In this document: piece after piece, positions 28,503 through 36,801 of the stretch
Layout: every line of letters starts with the position of its first letter
Position numbering within the stretch: the first letter of the stretch is position 1
Made by a program: the position numbers and the translations under genes
Notes under the pieces: generated by a model
Databases searched by the model: none
Told to the model about the DNA's origin: nothing
The model's input: only the letters and a program-made list of their open reading frames with translations
Origin: Pseudomonas sp. Marseille-Q3773
GTDB taxonomy: Bacteria > Pseudomonadota > Gammaproteobacteria > Pseudomonadales > Pseudomonadaceae
NCBI RefSeq assembly: GCF_916618955.1
Contig: NZ_OU745390.1
Span: forward strand, 4,092,001-4,156,000
DNA: 64,000 nucleotides
Direction: 5' to 3'

Positions 28503-29018
28503 TCAAACCCTGTCCCAGACCTCAAAGTGATACGCAGGCTTACCTTCCTCAGCCTGCGCCTCGCTCGACACCAGCTTCCACTGCCCCGGATCGAACTCCG
28601 GGAACCACGCATCCCCTTCCGGCGACAACTCGACCCGCGTCAGGTACATGCGGCTGGCCAGCCCTTTCTCCAGCGCCTGCCCATACAGCTGCGCCCCGCC
28701 GATCAGCATCAGCTCATCGACGCCGTGCTCACGCGCCCACTGCTCGGCCCGCACCAGCGCCCCTTCCAGCGAGCCAAACACCTCGGCCCCCGCCAGCTCC
28801 AGGCCTGTCTGCCGGCTGACCACGATATTCAACCGCCCAGGCAGCGCCCTGCCCAGCGAATCCCAGGTCTTGCGCCCCATGATGATCGGCTTGCCCAGGG
28901 TGGTGGCCTTGAAGTACTTGAAATCCCCCGGCAAATGCCAGGGCATGGAATTGTCGATGCCGATCACGCGGTTTTCGGCGTGCGCCGCGATCAGGCTGAG
29001 GGGGAGTGATGTATTCAT
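28503..29018 (-). CDS. folA: dihydrofolate reductase
   Basis: DHFR reduces dihydrofolate to tetrahydrofolate with NADPH. The 171-residue product shows IGIDNSMPWHLPGDFKYFK, MGRKTWDSLGR and MLIGGAQLYGQAL, with the catalytic acidic residue (Asp) in the GDFKYFK segment. The start at 29018 follows an AGG-type site; a longer frame to 29543 is only the antisense of the next gene. Confidence 0.97.
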   Translation of the reverse strand: MNTSLPLSLIAAHAENRVIGIDNSMPWHLPGDFKYFKATTLGKPIIMGRKTWDSLGRALPGRLNIVVSRQTGLELAGAEVFGSLEGALVRAEQWAREHGVDELMLIGGAQLYGQALEKGLASRMYLTRVELSPEGDAWFPEFDPGQWKLVSSEAQAEEGKPAYHFEVWDRV

Positions 29019-29084
29019 GCCAGCGAGGATAGCACCGGGCGTGTGGGTTATGCTTCTGCCCTGACCTGTACAATGGAAGACCTT

Positions 29085-30464
29085 GTGACTGCTCCAACCT
29101 CCCTGGACAAGCGCTGGCTCACCGAAGCGGTACGCCTGCGCGAGGAACATGCCGGCCCCCTGGAGGACCAGGAAGCCAACCGCCGCGCCCGCCAGGCAGG
29201 CGGAGACCTGGCGACCCGCCTTGAAACCCGAGCGTTGTTCCTGGCTGAACGCGACGGCATGAGCACCGCCCTGCGCCACTGGAAACAGGGTGCGCGCCTG
29301 GCGCTGCTGGCCTTGCTGATAATGGCCCTGCTCAGCGGCGCGGGGCTTGCCCTGGCGGCCCTCGGCGATGGGCAACGCCCGGTGAATGTGTTCTGGGCGT
29401 TGGGCAGCCTGCTCGGGCTTGACCTGCTGATGCTGCTGGGCTGGGCCATCGGCTTTGCCGCCAGCGGCGAATATGGCGCCGGGCTGGGCCGCCTGTGGCT
29501 GTGGCTGAGCGAACGCTTCGCCCGCGACGCCAGGGCCGCGCACCTGGCCCCGGCATTGCTGGTGCTATTGCAGCGCCAGCGCCTCAGCCGCTGGTTGCTC
29601 GGCCTGCTGGTGCACGGCCTGTGGCTGCTGGCAATGATCAGCGCGCTGGGCATGTTGTTGGCCTTGCTGGCGACCCGACGTTATGGCTTCGTCTGGGAAA
29701 CCACCCTGCTCGCCGCCGACCCGTTCATCCACCTGACCCAGGCCTTGGGCGCTCTGCCCTCGCTGCTGGGCTTCGTCGTGCCCGACGAGACCATGATCCG
29801 CGCCAGCGGGGGCAGCCTCCCGGCCCTTGACCCGGCCCGCCAGGCCTGGGCCAGCTGGCTGCTCGGCGTGGTGCTGGTTTATGGCTTGCTGCCGCGTCTG
29901 CTGCTGGCCGGGTTGTGCCTGTGGCGCTGGCGCCAAGGCCGTGAACGCCTGGCGCTGGACCTCAGCCTGCCCGGCTACGCGCAGCTGCGTGATGCACTGA
30001 TGCCACGCAGCGAACGCATCGGCGTACAGGACGCCGCGCCCGATGCCTTGCCGGCGTTCACCGCCGGCCAGCTGGAAAGCGGCAACAGCGGCGCGCTGCT
30101 GGTGGGCCTGGAACTGGATGATCAGCGCCCCTGGCCACCGGCCTTGCCGAAAGGCGTAACCGATGCCGGTGTGCTCGACAGCCGTGAATCGCGTAACCGG
30201 CTGCTGGAGCAGCTCAGCCGCTTCCCCCCGGCACGCCTGGCCGTCGCCTGCGACCCACGCCGCTCGCCCGACCGTGGCAGCCTGGCGTTGCTCGCCGAAC
30301 TGGCGCGCAATGCCGGCGCAACCCGCATCTGGCTGTTACAGGCCGCACCGGGCCAGGCCCTGGACGCGCAGCGCCTGGGTGACTGGCACGAAGCCCTCGA
30401 CCGGCTTGGCTTGCCGCATGCCGATACCTCACCATTGACCTGGCTGGAGCATGGCCATGACTGA
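29085..30464 (+). CDS. DUF2868 family membrane protein
   Basis: The 459-residue protein has an N-terminal helical part, four predicted membrane helices (around LALLALLIMALLSGAGL, LGSLLGLDLLMLLGWAIGFA, LLGLLVHGLWLLAMISALGM and WLLGVVLVYGLLPRLLLAGL) and a soluble C-terminal domain with a nucleotide-fold look (LAVACDPRRSPDRGSL). The GTG at 29085 follows GGAAG and is the most likely start; an ATG at 29073 is possible. It overlaps the next gene, a GTPase, by 14 bp. The function is unknown; always occurring next to a DUF3482 GTPase would suggest a membrane partner. Confidence 0.8.
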   Translation: MTAPTSLDKRWLTEAVRLREEHAGPLEDQEANRRARQAGGDLATRLETRALFLAERDGMSTALRHWKQGARLALLALLIMALLSGAGLALAALGDGQRPVNVFWALGSLLGLDLLMLLGWAIGFAASGEYGAGLGRLWLWLSERFARDARAAHLAPALLVLLQRQRLSRWLLGLLVHGLWLLAMISALGMLLALLATRRYGFVWETTLLAADPFIHLTQALGALPSLLGFVVPDETMIRASGGSLPALDPARQAWASWLLGVVLVYGLLPRLLLAGLCLWRWRQGRERLALDLSLPGYAQLRDALMPRSERIGVQDAAPDALPAFTAGQLESGNSGALLVGLELDDQRPWPPALPKGVTDAGVLDSRESRNRLLEQLSRFPPARLAVACDPRRSPDRGSLALLAELARNAGATRIWLLQAAPGQALDAQRLGDWHEALDRLGLPHADTSPLTWLEHGHD

Positions 30465-31821
30465 GCCACTGAAACTGGCCGTGGTCGGCCACACCAACGT
30501 CGGCAAGACCTCGCTGCTGCGCACCCTGACCCGTGACGTCGGCTTCGGCGAGGTATCCCACCGCCCCAGCACCACCCGCCATGTCGAAGGGGCGCGGCTG
30601 TCGGTGGACGGTGAGCCCCTGCTGGAACTGTACGACACCCCGGGCCTGGAAGACGCCATCGCCCTGCTCGACTACCTTGAACGCCTGGACCGCCCGGGCG
30701 AGCGCCTCGACGGCCCGGCCCGTCTGCAGCGTTTTCTGCAGGGCAGCGAAGCGCGCCAGCGTTTCGAACAGGAGGCCAAGGTGCTGCGCCAGCTGCTGGC
30801 CAGCAATGCCGGCCTGTATGTGATCGATGCCCGCGAGCCGGTACTGGCCAAGTACCGCGACGAGCTGGAGGTACTGGCCAGCTGCGGCAAGCCGCTGCTA
30901 CCTGTACTCAACTTCGTCGCCAGCCACTCGCATCGCGAAGCGCAATGGCGTGAAGCCCTTGCCCGGCTTGGCCTTCACGCATTGGTGCGGTTCGACAGCG
31001 TGGCCCCGCCAGAGGATGGCGAGCGGCGGTTGTACGAAAGCCTGGCGCTGCTGCTGGAAAACGCCCGCCCGGCCCTGCAGCGGCTGATCGACGACCAGCA
31101 GGCGCAGCGCCTGGCTCGCCGGCACAGCGGCAAGCGCCTGATCGCCGAACTGCTGCTGGACTGCGCCGCCTGCCGACGCAGTGTCGAGGCCGAGCCGGCT
31201 GCCGAAGCCCGGGCCATCGAGGCGCTACGCCAAGAGGTGCGCCAGCGCGAACAGCGCTGTGTCGAAGCGTTGCTCAAGCTGTATGCCTTCCGCCGCGAGG
31301 ATGCCCATGCCAGCGACCTGCCGTTGCTGGATGGCCGCTGGGGCGACGACCTGTTCAATCCCGAAACCTTGAAGCTGCTGGGCGTGCGCCTGGGCAGTGG
31401 TGTGGCCGCCGGTGCTGCGGCGGGTGCCGGGGTGGACCTGCTGGTCGGCGGCCTGACACTGGGGGCTGCCGCCCTGGCCGGGGCGATTGCCGGCGGCGCG
31501 CTGCAGACGGCGCGCAACTATGGGTCGCGGTTGATGGGCAAGCTCAAGGGCAAGCGCGAGCTGACGGTGGACGACACGGTGTTGCGCCTGCTGGCCTTGC
31601 GTCAGCAGCAGTTGATGGTAGCGCTGGAAAACCGCGGGCATGCGGCGCAGGACAGCATTCGGCTGGGGGAACCGGATGAGAAGGCCTGGCGGGAGGGCAA
31701 GTTGCCGGAGGCGTTGAGCAAGGCACGGGCGCATCCGCAGTGGTCCACCCTGAACCCAGGGGCGAAGCTGAACCAGGCTGAGCGGCAGGAACAGCTAGAG
31801 GCTCTGGTTTCACAGTTTTGA
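30451..31821 (+). CDS. DUF3482 family Era/dynamin-like GTPase
   Basis: A 456-residue GTPase with P-loop GHTNVGKT (13-20), G3 DTPG (62-65) and a degenerate G4 reading NFVA (154-157) where NKxD is usual. The C-terminal half contains a glycine-zipper-like segment (about residues 310-358, rich in GxxxG and Ala) that could insert in or touch the membrane. It overlaps the upstream DUF2868 gene by 14 bp, so they form a coupled pair. The family is annotated as GTPase/DUF3482 and has no established function that I know of. ATG at 30457 is an alternative start. Confidence 0.85.
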   Translation: MAMTEPLKLAVVGHTNVGKTSLLRTLTRDVGFGEVSHRPSTTRHVEGARLSVDGEPLLELYDTPGLEDAIALLDYLERLDRPGERLDGPARLQRFLQGSEARQRFEQEAKVLRQLLASNAGLYVIDAREPVLAKYRDELEVLASCGKPLLPVLNFVASHSHREAQWREALARLGLHALVRFDSVAPPEDGERRLYESLALLLENARPALQRLIDDQQAQRLARRHSGKRLIAELLLDCAACRRSVEAEPAAEARAIEALRQEVRQREQRCVEALLKLYAFRREDAHASDLPLLDGRWGDDLFNPETLKLLGVRLGSGVAAGAAAGAGVDLLVGGLTLGAAALAGAIAGGALQTARNYGSRLMGKLKGKRELTVDDTVLRLLALRQQQLMVALENRGHAAQDSIRLGEPDEKAWREGKLPEALSKARAHPQWSTLNPGAKLNQAERQEQLEALVSQF

Positions 31822-31831
31822 TCCAGCAGGT

Positions 31832-31929
31832 CTGGCCTCTTCGCGGGTAAACCCGCTCCCACAGGTATCTCACATTCCTTGGGATGTGCACTATTCCTGT
31901 GGGAGCGGGTTCACCCGCGAAGAGGCCGG
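31832..31929. repeat. paired REP element 2 (inverted)
   Basis: Left copy 31832-31866 and inverted right copy 31896-31929 around a 29-bp spacer, between two convergent stops. Confidence 0.9.
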
Positions 31930-31935
31930 TGCAGG

Positions 31936-32961
31936 TTACTGTTGAGCCACCTTCTCTGACTTGCCGTCATAGCGCTTGCGCCACTCGGCCAGGATCTGGT
32001 CACGGTTCTTCGAGGCCCAGGCAAAGTCGTTCTTGATCAGGCGCTGTTCATAGTCCGCCGGCAGTTCGGTCTGCGGCTTGGCAATACCCGGGGCAGCCAG
32101 CACGGCGAAGTTTTCCTTGTACAGCTCCATGGCCGCCGGGCTTGCCGAGAAATCAGCCAGGCGCCTGGCCGCATCCGCTTTTGGCGAACCTTTGATCACT
32201 GCAGTCGCCTCGATCTCCCAGCCCAGGCCTTCCTTCGGCAGCACGATGTCCAGCGGCGCGCCCTGGCGTTTGAGTTGCACGGCCGGGTACTCGAACGAGA
32301 TACCGATCGGGAACTCACCCGCTGCGGCAAGCTTGCACGGCTTGGAACCGGAATGAACGTACTGGCCGATGTTCTGGTGCAGCGCATCCATGTATGCCCA
32401 GCCCTGCGGCTCGCCAAAGGTCTGCAACCAGGCACTGACATCCAGGAAGCCGGTGCCGGACGAGGCCGGGTTGGGCATGACGATCTTGCCCTTGTACTCG
32501 GGCTTGGTCAGGTCCTGCCAGCTGACCGGCTTGCTCAGGCCCTGTTTCTCGGCCTCGATGGTATTGAAGCAAAGGGTGGCGGCCCACACGTCCATGCCGA
32601 CCCAGGCTGGCGGGTTGGCAGCATCGCGATAGTTGTTGGCGATCTTGTCCAGGTCCTTGGGTGCATAGGCTTCGAGCATGCCGTTGTGGTCGAGGATGGC
32701 CAGGCTCGATGCCGCCAGTCCCCATACGGCGTCAGCTTGCGGGCGATCTTTCTCGGCCAGCAGCTTGGCGGTGATGATGCCGGTGGAGTCACGGACCCAC
32801 TTGATCTCGATGTCCGGGTTGGCCTTCTCGAAGGCCTGCTTGTAGATCTTCAGCTGTTCGGCTTCCAGCGCGGTGTAGACCGTCAGCTGGGTCGCCGCGG
32901 CCGAAGCCTGCAGACTGAACACGGCGGAGACAGCAGCGGCAAGTGCAAGGTGCTTGTGCAT
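31936..32961 (-). CDS. ABC transporter substrate-binding protein, 2-aminoethylphosphonate type
   Basis: The 341-residue periplasmic protein has a signal peptide (about residues 1-22) and the ferric/phosphonate-binding (SBP family 1-like) pattern, starting TQLTVYTALEAEQLKIYKQAF and containing VRDSTGIITAKLLAE. In Pseudomonas this type, with a double-length permease and ATPase, is annotated as a 2-aminoethylphosphonate importer (AepX-type). The substrate is inferred from this arrangement; iron binding is the alternative. It is the last gene of a three-gene operon, 18 bp after the permease. Confidence 0.78.
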   Translation of the reverse strand: MHKHLALAAAVSAVFSLQASAAATQLTVYTALEAEQLKIYKQAFEKANPDIEIKWVRDSTGIITAKLLAEKDRPQADAVWGLAASSLAILDHNGMLEAYAPKDLDKIANNYRDAANPPAWVGMDVWAATLCFNTIEAEKQGLSKPVSWQDLTKPEYKGKIVMPNPASSGTGFLDVSAWLQTFGEPQGWAYMDALHQNIGQYVHSGSKPCKLAAAGEFPIGISFEYPAVQLKRQGAPLDIVLPKEGLGWEIEATAVIKGSPKADAARRLADFSASPAAMELYKENFAVLAAPGIAKPQTELPADYEQRLIKNDFAWASKNRDQILAEWRKRYDGKSEKVAQQ

Positions 32962-32979
32962 GGGTAGGTTCCTTACAAG

Positions 32980-34704
32980 TCAGACGGTCGCGGCGCATTG
33001 GCGCCAGGCTTGGGAGCGGCGCAGCAGGCCGCGTGAGGCAGCAGCCAGCAACAGTGAAGCGCCGGCACTGGTCAGCAGGATCAGGGTGGACATGGCGGCG
33101 GCACCGCCAACGTTGCCAGCGTCGTCCATGTTCAGCACGGCGACGGCAGCCAGGATGGTGTCGGGGCTGTACAGGAAGATCGCCGCCGAAACCGTGGTCA
33201 TCGCCGAGACGAACAGGTAGCGGATGATGTCCAGTAGCGCCGGCAGGCAGATCGGCACGGTCACCCGCCAGAAGTGCCGGTACAGCGGGGCCTTCAGCGA
33301 CAGCGCGGCGGCCTCGAACTCGCCGTCGAGCTGGCGCAGGGCGGTGGCCGCGGTCATTTGCGCGGTGGTCAGGTAATGGGCAATGGTGCACACCACCAAC
33401 AGCCCCATGCCGCCATAGAACACATGCAGGGGGTTGCCGTTCAGGTTGAAGAAGAACACGTAGCCGAGGCCCAGGACCAGGCCCGGCACAGCCATGGGGA
33501 TGAAACTGAGCAAGCGCAGCGCCTGGTTGAGCGGGCGTTGTCCTTGGGTCTTCTCCATCAGGTAGGCACCGGTGAAGATCACGATGCTGCCGATCAGCGC
33601 AGTACCGCTGGCCATGGTCACGCTGTTGCGGTAGGCCAGCCAGCCGCCCCCGGCGGTGTCCTCGAACAGGTAGTGACGCAGCGACAACGACAGGTTGTAG
33701 GGCCAGAAGGTGACCAGCGACGAATACACCGCCATGCCGATCACCAGCAGCAACGCCGCGCACACCAGCAGCACGATGACCAGGAAGCAGGCATCGCGGC
33801 TGCGCGACGGCTTGGGCACGAACACCTGGGCGCGGCCACTCATGGCCTCGCCCTGACGTCGGCGCAGCCAGGCGTCGACAGAAAAGCTCAAGAGCGCCGG
33901 CACCAGCAGCACCATGCCAATCAGCGCACCACGGCCAAACTGTTGCTGGCCGACCACCGCCTTGTAGGCTTCCAGCGCCAGCACCTGATAATCGCCGCCG
34001 ACCACGACCGGTACCCCGAAGTCGGTGATGGTCAGGGTGAACACCAGGCAGAACGCCGCGAACACTGCCTGGCGCGTGGCCGGCCAGGTAACGCTGGTGA
34101 AGGCCCGCCACGGCCCGGCGCCCATGCTGGAGGCAGCGTCGAACAGACGCGCATCGGCCAGCGACAAGGCTGACAGCAGGATCATCAGCGCATGCGGAAA
34201 GGTGTAGATTGCCTCGCCCAGCACGATCCCCCAGAAGCCGTAGATGTTGTCGTCGAGCAAGCCGCGCAGCAGCCCCTGGTTGCCGAACAGGTAGACCAGG
34301 GCAATGGCTGGCAGCATCGATGGCGCCAGCAGCGGCAGCAGGGAAATTCCCCGCCACAGGCCCTTGCCCGGGATCAATGTGCGTTGCAGGGCATAGGCGA
34401 ACACATAGGCCAGTGGCACCACGATGGCCGCGACGGTGAAGGCGACTGCTAGGCTGTTGCCCAGCAGCCAGTGGAAGTTGGCGCTGGCAAACAGCTCGCG
34501 CGCCGCCACCAGGCCGCCACCTTGGCCCGCTTCGGCGCTGAAGCCGCGCCAGAAGATCGCCAGCAGCGGCATCAGCACCGCCACCAGCAGCAGGATCAGC
34601 AGCAGGCACTTGCCGCCGACGACGAACAACCGGTCACCCTGGGCGATGCCAGCGTTGTCATTGGCCTGGGCCTGGTTCAATGACAGGGACATGGGCGCGG
34701 CCAT
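32980..34704 (-). CDS. fused double-permease of the 2-aminoethylphosphonate-type ABC transporter
   Basis: This 574-residue protein carries two permease modules in one chain, about 12 membrane helices in all. The two coupling loops can be recognised near FDAASSMGAGPWRAFTSVTWPA and QLDGEFEAAALSLKAPLYRHF. The double-length form is usual for ferric/phosphonate type importers. The start at 34704 lies 1 bp after the ATPase stop; MSLSLNQ at 34692 is an alternative. The frame is open to 34806, inside the ATPase gene, and is not used here. Confidence 0.83.
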   Translation of the reverse strand: MAAPMSLSLNQAQANDNAGIAQGDRLFVVGGKCLLLILLLVAVLMPLLAIFWRGFSAEAGQGGGLVAARELFASANFHWLLGNSLAVAFTVAAIVVPLAYVFAYALQRTLIPGKGLWRGISLLPLLAPSMLPAIALVYLFGNQGLLRGLLDDNIYGFWGIVLGEAIYTFPHALMILLSALSLADARLFDAASSMGAGPWRAFTSVTWPATRQAVFAAFCLVFTLTITDFGVPVVVGGDYQVLALEAYKAVVGQQQFGRGALIGMVLLVPALLSFSVDAWLRRRQGEAMSGRAQVFVPKPSRSRDACFLVIVLLVCAALLLVIGMAVYSSLVTFWPYNLSLSLRHYLFEDTAGGGWLAYRNSVTMASGTALIGSIVIFTGAYLMEKTQGQRPLNQALRLLSFIPMAVPGLVLGLGYVFFFNLNGNPLHVFYGGMGLLVVCTIAHYLTTAQMTAATALRQLDGEFEAAALSLKAPLYRHFWRVTVPICLPALLDIIRYLFVSAMTTVSAAIFLYSPDTILAAVAVLNMDDAGNVGGAAAMSTLILLTSAGASLLLAAASRGLLRRSQAWRQCAATV

Positions 34705-34705
34705 C

Positions 34706-35764
34706 TCAGGCAAACACCTGCAGGCGCTGCGGCGGCAGTGCCACCCAGATATCCTGCGAGCCCAGTCGCGGCATGGCCTCGGGGGCCAGTTCGGCCAGCA
34801 GCGCATGGCCTGGCAGGGCCTTGAGCTCGAAGCTCATGCGGCAACGGTTGCCGAGAAAGGTGATCTCGCGGACCAACGCCGGGAACAGGTTGTCTTCGTG
34901 CACCGTCGGGTTGACCGTGATCGCCTCCGGGCGGCAGAACAGCCGGCCACTGCTGGCTTGGGCCGAACCCGGCACCAGGCGCATGCTCATGCTACCGACC
35001 TGGGCATGGCTGTCGCCGCTGCGCTGGAACGGCAACCAGTTGCCCTGGCCGACGAATTCGGCGACGAACGGCGTGGCGGGCTTATCGTAGATTGCCTGCG
35101 GGGTGGCGTACTGCTCGACCTGGCCGTTGTTCATCACCGCAATGCGGTCGGCCATCAGCATGGCTTCGTCCTGGTTGTGGGTCACCATCAACGTGGTGAT
35201 GCCCAGCTGGCGCTGCAGCTGGCGCAGTTCGCTGCAGAGGTGCTCGCGCACCCGGGCATCCAGCGCCGACATCGGCTCGTCGAGCAGCAGCAGGGAGGGC
35301 GACGGCGCCAGCGCGCGGGCCAGGGCCACACGCTGCTGCTGGCCACCCGAGAGCTGACCGGGGTATTTTTTTTCGCTACCGACCAGGCCTACCAGCGCCA
35401 GCATTTCGGCCACCCGTTGACGTGCCTGGTCGCGGCTCCTGCCGGTCAGCCCGTAGGCAATGTTGGCTTCGACGGTCAGGTTGGGGAACAACGCGTAGGA
35501 CTGGAACAGGATGCCGTAGTCGCGGGCCTGCGGTGGCAGCCTGGAGACATCGCGCTCACCGATGTAGAGCGTGCCGCTGTCCTGGCGCTCCAACCCGGCG
35601 ATGCAGCGCAACAGGGTGGTCTTGCCGCAGCCGGACGGGCCCAGCAGGCACACCAGCTCGCCGGCGGCGATGTCCAGCGAGACATCATTGAGCGCGGTGA
35701 AGGCACCGAAGCGCTTGTGGATGTTGCGCACTTTCATCTGTGCGCCAGGGGTGGTGGGGTTCAT
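34706..35764 (-). CDS. ATP-binding protein of the 2-aminoethylphosphonate-type ABC transporter
   Basis: A 352-residue ABC ATPase with Walker A GPSGCGKTT, Q-loop FQSYALFPN, signature LSGGQQQRVALARAL, Walker B LLLLDEPMSALD and H-loop THNQDEAM, plus a C-terminal TOBE-like regulatory domain (about 250-352). It powers import through the permease at 32980. First gene of the operon, transcribed away from the LysR gene. Confidence 0.87.
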   Translation of the reverse strand: MNPTTPGAQMKVRNIHKRFGAFTALNDVSLDIAAGELVCLLGPSGCGKTTLLRCIAGLERQDSGTLYIGERDVSRLPPQARDYGILFQSYALFPNLTVEANIAYGLTGRSRDQARQRVAEMLALVGLVGSEKKYPGQLSGGQQQRVALARALAPSPSLLLLDEPMSALDARVREHLCSELRQLQRQLGITTLMVTHNQDEAMLMADRIAVMNNGQVEQYATPQAIYDKPATPFVAEFVGQGNWLPFQRSGDSHAQVGSMSMRLVPGSAQASSGRLFCRPEAITVNPTVHEDNLFPALVREITFLGNRCRMSFELKALPGHALLAELAPEAMPRLGSQDIWVALPPQRLQVFA

Positions 35765-35863
35765 GGCAGGGCCTCATCGAAGAGATGGGGGCCATGCTAG
35801 GAAGGCTGTGCGAAGGTTCTGTGGCTTTAAGGCAAAAGCCGCTGATAGTGGTATAGGCAGATT

Positions 35864-35903
35864 TTGTAGGAGCGGCCCTTTCGCGACACAAGGCTGCCCC
35901 TAC
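35864..35903. repeat. second-type intergenic repeat
   Basis: The TGTAGGAGCGGC...TTCGCGACACAAGG...CCCCTACAGG arrangement forms an inverted pair (TGTAGGAG / CCCCTACA). Related copies occur at 49827-49913, 63470-63520, 847-914 and 21317-21354. Confidence 0.5.
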
Positions 35904-35922
35904 AGGCTGTGTTGGTCTCGAA

Positions 35923-36792
35923 TCAGAAATGCGAACCCGCCACTTCTTGCGCCACCCCGAGGAACGCCGCCGGCAACCTGGCCTGACGCCGCTCTTTCAG
36001 GCAATACAGGTACTCATGCATGACTGGCGCGTTTTCCAGCGCCAGCACTCGCAGCTCGGGATTGTGCGGCACCTCGTGCCGGGCAATCACGCTTATGCCG
36101 ATATTGCGCAAAACCGCCTCGCGGATCGATTCACGGCTGCCGATTTCCAGCAACGCTCCGGCCGTCACCCCGGCCTCCCGCATCATCTGCTCGGTCAGCT
36201 TGCGCGTGGTCGAACCCTGTTCGCGCAGCAGCAGGCAATGCCCGGCCACCGCCTCGATCGACACCGCCTGGCGGTGGGCCAACGGATGATTGCGGTGCAC
36301 CGCCACCACCAGCGGGTCGGTCCCCAGCACCCGCCGCACCAGCCGCGCATCCTCCACCAACTGCGACGAAGCAGCGATATCCACCCGGTACTCCTCGAGC
36401 ATTTCCAGTACCTGCTGCGAGTTGCCGATTTCCACCGCCACGTCCACCTGTGGCAGGCGTTCACGGTAGATCTTCACTAGGTCGAGAATGTAATAAGGCG
36501 CCGTGGCGGCAATGCGCAAGCTGCCCTGAGCCTGGCCGCTGTTGCGCAACTCGAACTCGATGTCGGCCTCCTGTTGCAGCAGCGCCTTGACCATCGGCAG
36601 CAGGCGCCCGCCCTCCTCGCTCAGCACCAGGCGCCGTCCGCCGCGGTAGAACAGCTCCACCGCGTACTGGCTTTCCAGGTTACGAATCTGCGTGGTCACC
36701 GTGGGCTGGCTGAGCCCGAGCTTCTTCGCCGCGAGGGTGATGCTGCCCAGGCGAGCCACCATGTAAAAGGCTTTGAGCTCCGAACTCAGCAT
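35923..36792 (-). CDS. LysR family transcriptional regulator
   Basis: The 289-residue protein has an N-terminal winged helix-turn-helix (SITLAAKKLGLSQPTVTTQIRNLE) and a LysR substrate domain. It lies upstream of and in the same direction as the phosphonate-type ABC operon, the usual position for its regulator, so it probably controls uptake or use of 2-aminoethylphosphonate. Its start is only 9 bases after the cadA stop, so part of its expression may be read-through from the metal efflux gene. Confidence 0.88.
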   Translation of the reverse strand: MLSSELKAFYMVARLGSITLAAKKLGLSQPTVTTQIRNLESQYAVELFYRGGRRLVLSEEGGRLLPMVKALLQQEADIEFELRNSGQAQGSLRIAATAPYYILDLVKIYRERLPQVDVAVEIGNSQQVLEMLEEYRVDIAASSQLVEDARLVRRVLGTDPLVVAVHRNHPLAHRQAVSIEAVAGHCLLLREQGSTTRKLTEQMMREAGVTAGALLEIGSRESIREAVLRNIGISVIARHEVPHNPELRVLALENAPVMHEYLYCLKERRQARLPAAFLGVAQEVAGSHF

Positions 36793-36801
36793 GCATGTCC
36801 T

